Shown here one piece after another: positions 5,919 through 8,055 of a DNA stretch of 8,055 nt. Below the pieces are notes generated by a model. It was not told the DNA's origin. It was given only the letters and a program-made list of their open reading frames with translations, and made no database searches. A program made the position numbers and the translations under genes. Positions within the stretch are counted from its first letter, which is position 1. Each line of letters begins with the position of its first letter. Source of the DNA: JALOLG01 sp035557475 (GTDB lineage Bacteria > Actinomycetota > Acidimicrobiia > Acidimicrobiales > Ilumatobacteraceae); assembly GCA_035557475.1 (NCBI GenBank), contig DATMDV010000126.1:1-8055 (forward strand). Reading direction: 5' to 3'.

Positions 5919-7091
5919 TCAGGGGCGGATGATGGCGGAGAGCATCGCTTGGAACTTGGCCTGGGTTTCGGCGAGCTCGGCGAGCGGATCGCTGTCGGCG
6001 ACGATGCCGCCACCGGCGACGAGACGTGCGGAGAGACGATCGTCGGACAACTCGGCGCAGCGGATCGCGACCGCCCACGTCCCGTTGCCGCCGGCGTCGA
6101 CCCAACCGACCGCGCCACCGTACGGGCCGCGCTCGAACCCTTCGACGGATGCGATCAGTTCGAGCGCTTGCGACCGGGGATGGCCGCCAACGGCGGGTGT
6201 CGGCGACAACGCGCGCACGAGCTCGAGCACGTTCGGCGCCGGGCTCGACAGGCGGCCTTCGACCCGCGATCCGAGGTGCTGCACGTTCGCCACCTTCACG
6301 ATCGAGGGCTCCGGCTCCCAGTCGAGATAGCTGCACCATGGCAACAGGGTGTCGTGCACCATCTCGATGACGGTGCGGTGCTCGACCTGGTTCTTGGTGC
6401 TGGCGATGAGCTCCGACGCCAGCCGCGCGTCGATGTCGGCGTCGCCGGTGATCGGGGCGGTCCCGGCGAGCGGGTGCGAGTGGATGACCTCACCTTCGAC
6501 CGCCACCAACAACTCGGGCGACGCCCCGATGAACCCGTCGACCGAGAAGCGGTAGCTCGAACCGAAGCTCGCCCGCAGCCGACCGAGCACGGCGTGGACG
6601 TCGATCGGGCGGTCCGACGAGACGGTGATCGGTCGGGCGATGACTGCTTTGACGATCTCACCGATCCGCACCATGTCGCGTGCCGACTCGACGGCACGGA
6701 GGTAGTGGGCGACGTCAACGGTGGGCCGGATGTCGTACGAGGCCGCGACGGGACGGGCGGGTGTCAGACCGACCGGTTGCTCGGCATCGTCGATCACGGT
6801 GACCGCGGCCGCGCCGTCGGGGTACTTGCGCACCACGGCGCTCGGGATCACGAGCTCGACAGGAGCGCCGGGCAGGAAGGGCACCACGCCGATCGCGATC
6901 GGCCCGCCTGCGCCGACCGCATCGTCGTGCTCGATCGACGCCAGCACCCCTGGTGCCTCGCCGTAGGGCACACGGGTGGCGACGCCGCGGCCGGCGACCC
7001 CGACACCGTCACGAACGAACAGGTAGCCATCGCCGCCTGCCACGTCGTTGAGATCGAGCAGACCCTCGAGCGGTCGGGTGACGGCGCGCAT
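5919..7091 (-). CDS. menF: isochorismate synthase MenF
   Basis: MenF isomerises chorismate to isochorismate, feeding MenD. The 390-residue product belongs to the chorismate-utilising enzyme family (with EntC, TrpE and PabB). Motifs in order: Lys148 in GEIVKAVIARP, matching the general-base lysine; GASPELLV (189-196, Glu193); HPLAGTAPITGD (206-217); STKNQVEHRTVI (231-242, a metal-ligand Glu237 by alignment from memory); SPTPAVGGHPRSQAL (296-310); ERGPYGGAVGW (320-330); and LVAGGGIVADSDPLAELAET (357-376). A lone domain with no partner glutaminase argues against anthranilate or aminodeoxychorismate synthase, and the men context points to isochorismate. ATG 7091 is preferred, two bases after the menG stop; a TTG at 7097 that overlaps that stop would add two residues. 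No Shine-Dalgarno is visible, so translation is probably coupled to menG. It is convergent with menD. Confidence 0.93.
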   Translation of the reverse strand: MRAVTRPLEGLLDLNDVAGGDGYLFVRDGVGVAGRGVATRVPYGEAPGVLASIEHDDAVGAGGPIAIGVVPFLPGAPVELVIPSAVVRKYPDGAAAVTVIDDAEQPVGLTPARPVAASYDIRPTVDVAHYLRAVESARDMVRIGEIVKAVIARPITVSSDRPIDVHAVLGRLRASFGSSYRFSVDGFIGASPELLVAVEGEVIHSHPLAGTAPITGDADIDARLASELIASTKNQVEHRTVIEMVHDTLLPWCSYLDWEPEPSIVKVANVQHLGSRVEGRLSSPAPNVLELVRALSPTPAVGGHPRSQALELIASVEGFERGPYGGAVGWVDAGGNGTWAVAIRCAELSDDRLSARLVAGGGIVADSDPLAELAETQAKFQAMLSAIIRP

Positions 7092-7093
7092 GT

Positions 7094-7813
7094 TCAATCA
7101 CGCGTGCCGATCAAGAGCTGAGTGATGCCACCGGACAGGTGGTGATGCGACGCATCACCGAATCCCGCCGCGCGGAGCGACCGGATCATGTCGGCAGGTG
7201 GTGGCAGGTAGGCGACGCTCCGCGGGAGGTAGCGGTAGGCGGCGGCATCGGAGAGGAGGCCGCCGATGCGGGGCACGACCTTGCCGAAATAGATCCCGTT
7301 GCCCCATCGCACGATGCGGTTGCGCGGGATGCCGACGTCGAGCAGGGCGATCCGTCCACCGACGCGCACGACGCGACCGAGCTCGGCGAAGAAGGCGGGG
7401 AGCTCGACGAGGTTGCGCAGCGCGAAGCCGCACGCGACACCGTCGACCGCACGGTCGGGCACGGGCAGTCGCAGGATGTCGGCTTGCACACGGGGCGCGC
7501 CCGACCGGTCCGCGGTGAGCATCCCGTGACTCAGGTCGACCGAGATCGGCTGGTGGCCAGCACGGGCGAGGTCGATGCACAGGTCGCCGGTGCCGCTCGC
7601 CAGATCGAGGACCCGGCTTCCGGACACCAACTCGAGCGAGCGCACGGCCCGTCGGCGCCACCGCACGTCGAGGCGGAACGTCATGATCCGGTTGACGAGG
7701 TCATACCGCGGCGCGATGGCGTCGAACATGTCGCGCACCGCACGGACCTTGTCGTCGCCCTCTGGCAGCGAGTCGCGATCCCATGATGTCGCCTCGGGTC
7801 CTGATCGCACCAT
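7094..7813 (-). CDS. menG: demethylmenaquinone methyltransferase MenG (UbiE family)
   Basis: MenG methylates demethylmenaquinone with S-adenosylmethionine, the last step of the pathway. The 239-residue product has the UbiE N-terminal signature VRDMFDAIAPRYDLVNRIMT (26-45), class I methyltransferase motif I VLDLASGTGD (68-77), the acidic Asp93 ending the second strand (ISVDLSHGM), ADILRLPVPD (111-120), FALRNL (130-135), and the family's end HHLSGGITQLLIGTR. Length is normal. ATG 7813 sits about 25 residues before the conserved core. A TAGCCT hexamer four bases before the ATG resembles a TANNNT -10, but it is slightly too close for a clean leaderless promoter. menF begins two bases after the stop, so the two genes are almost certainly one transcript. 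The final coding stretch contains a 19-bp perfect palindrome. Confidence 0.94.
   Translation of the reverse strand: MVRSGPEATSWDRDSLPEGDDKVRAVRDMFDAIAPRYDLVNRIMTFRLDVRWRRRAVRSLELVSGSRVLDLASGTGDLCIDLARAGHQPISVDLSHGMLTADRSGAPRVQADILRLPVPDRAVDGVACGFALRNLVELPAFFAELGRVVRVGGRIALLDVGIPRNRIVRWGNGIYFGKVVPRIGGLLSDAAAYRYLPRSVAYLPPPADMIRSLRAAGFGDASHHHLSGGITQLLIGTRD
7141..7159. repeat. 19-bp perfect palindrome inside the 3' end of menG
   Basis: GGTGATGCGACGCATCACC is a perfect inverted repeat with 9-bp arms around a single base. It lies within the menG codons for Gly-Asp-Ala-Ser-His-His, about 50 bp before the menF start. A one-base centre suits a binding site for a dimeric protein better than an RNA hairpin. 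The palindrome itself is directly visible; any regulatory role is unproven. Confidence 0.6.
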
Positions 7814-7957
7814 CGTGAGGCTATGCCCGCTCCGTTCTGGCGCAACAACGTGCAGGCGAGGGCCGAACGCGGCGTTCAGAGGTGAACTCCCGGTTCCGGT
7901 GGCGGCGGCGTCAGCCGCTTCGCCACCGGCTCATGAGAGAAGCCAGACTCCGATCGC
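7814..7957. promoter_or_regulatory. 144-bp divergent intergenic region, menG / acyl-CoA dehydrogenase
   Basis: This is the longest non-coding stretch in the window and must hold the start signals for both flanking genes. I see a weak -10-like TAGCCT for menG (minus strand, 7823-7818) and a strong hairpin at 7896-7929. A possible 20-codon reading frame on the plus strand (7823-7885) is discussed as a finding. No clear -35/-10 pair or Shine-Dalgarno is visible for the dehydrogenase; a purine-rich GAGAGAAG at 7935-7942 is too far from its ATG. Confidence 0.5.
7896..7929. other. GC-rich 14-bp hairpin with GTCA tetraloop before acyl-CoA dehydrogenase
   Basis: CCGGTGGCG (7896-7904) pairs with CGCCACCGG (7921-7929), and inside it GCGGC (7905-7909) pairs with GCCGC (7914-7918) around a GTCA loop. 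The only interruption is a two-base TT bulge. No T run follows on either strand, so it is not a classical intrinsic terminator. It ends 28 bp before the dehydrogenase ATG, where it could be an attenuator-like leader structure or a U-less terminator. Confidence 0.6.
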
Positions 7958-8055
7958 ATGATCGACTTTTCGTTCCCGCCCGAGGTCGACGAGGTCCGCC
8001 TCAAGGTCCGTGAGTTCATGGACTCGAGGGTGCGTCCGGAGTGGGAGGCGATCGA
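7958..8055 (+). CDS. acyl-CoA dehydrogenase family protein, N-terminus only (cut by window edge)
   Basis: Only 32 codons and two bases are present. The translation begins MIDFSFPPEVDEVRLKVREF and continues through MDSRVRPEWEAI. This matches the usual opening of acyl-CoA dehydrogenases, where a short 'DF.....E...L...VR.F' strand and helix precede the FAD domain; these enzymes oxidise acyl-CoA thioesters at the alpha-beta position. No catalytic or FAD-binding residue lies inside the window, so this is a family-level guess from the N-terminal pattern. The ATG at 7958 is the natural start because coding character begins there. It is divergent from menG and has no evident role in quinone synthesis, although such dehydrogenases pass electrons through ETF towards the quinone pool. 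Confidence 0.75.
   Translation, partial: MIDFSFPPEVDEVRLKVREFMDSRVRPEWEAI

Noticed and set aside
7092..7097. TTG at 7097 as the menF start
   Set aside because: It adds only two residues, and an ATG lies two bases after the menG stop; ATG is the more common start, although the TTG cannot be excluded.
5892..7121. 409-codon open frame on the plus strand opposite menF
   Set aside because: menF carries the full motif set in the other strand; this frame shows no domain.
1..8055. CRISPR arrays, insertion sequences, tRNA or rRNA genes, phage or defence genes
   Set aside because: I saw no regularly spaced repeats, transposase motifs, cloverleaf-like sequences or defence-type proteins; nearly every base is accounted for by housekeeping-type genes.

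Overview
The window looks like a GC-rich actinobacterial chromosome segment. It is strongly GC-biased by eye, uses GTG starts, and has almost no Shine-Dalgarno sequences. The protein flavours would suit Acidimicrobiia such as Ilumatobacter, but that placement is an inference from the translations, not a search result. The window is almost fully coding and holds most of the classical (isochorismate/o-succinylbenzoate) menaquinone pathway, scattered over both strands.

Layout, left to right: the N-terminal part of menE (minus, cut by the left edge) sits just downstream of an amidase-signature hydrolase gene (minus). Next is menA (plus), whose 3' end overlaps menH (minus). A cytosolic FrnE-like DsbA-family thiol oxidoreductase gene (minus) lies upstream of menH and overlaps its start. 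Then come menD (plus), menF (minus, convergent with menD across a shared hairpin), and menG/ubiE (minus, upstream of menF). After a 144-bp divergent gap, an acyl-CoA dehydrogenase gene begins (plus, cut by the right edge).

How the genes work together: MenF turns chorismate into isochorismate. MenD adds a succinyl semialdehyde unit from 2-oxoglutarate to give SEPHCHC. MenH eliminates pyruvate to give SHCHC. MenC (not in the window) makes o-succinylbenzoate, MenE activates it to the CoA ester, and MenB (not in the window) closes the naphthoate ring. MenA prenylates DHNA in the membrane, and MenG methylates demethylmenaquinone to menaquinone. The amidase and the FrnE-like protein are the two members with no assigned pathway step.

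Architecture is the most unusual aspect. The pathway is split into five alternating transcription directions. Two divergent pairs are separated by only 20 and 22 bp, so they have almost no room for conventional promoters plus leaders. One convergent pair overlaps by 43 bp, and the same-strand neighbours overlap or nearly abut. Structured elements outside the genes' main logic are a convergent-gene hairpin (5852-5916), a 14-bp hairpin before the acyl-CoA dehydrogenase (7896-7929), and a 19-bp palindrome inside the end of menG (7141-7159). I found no rRNA, tRNA, CRISPR, insertion sequence or phage gene, and no convincing wholly new system. The best leads are the context of the two non-pathway enzymes and these small DNA elements.
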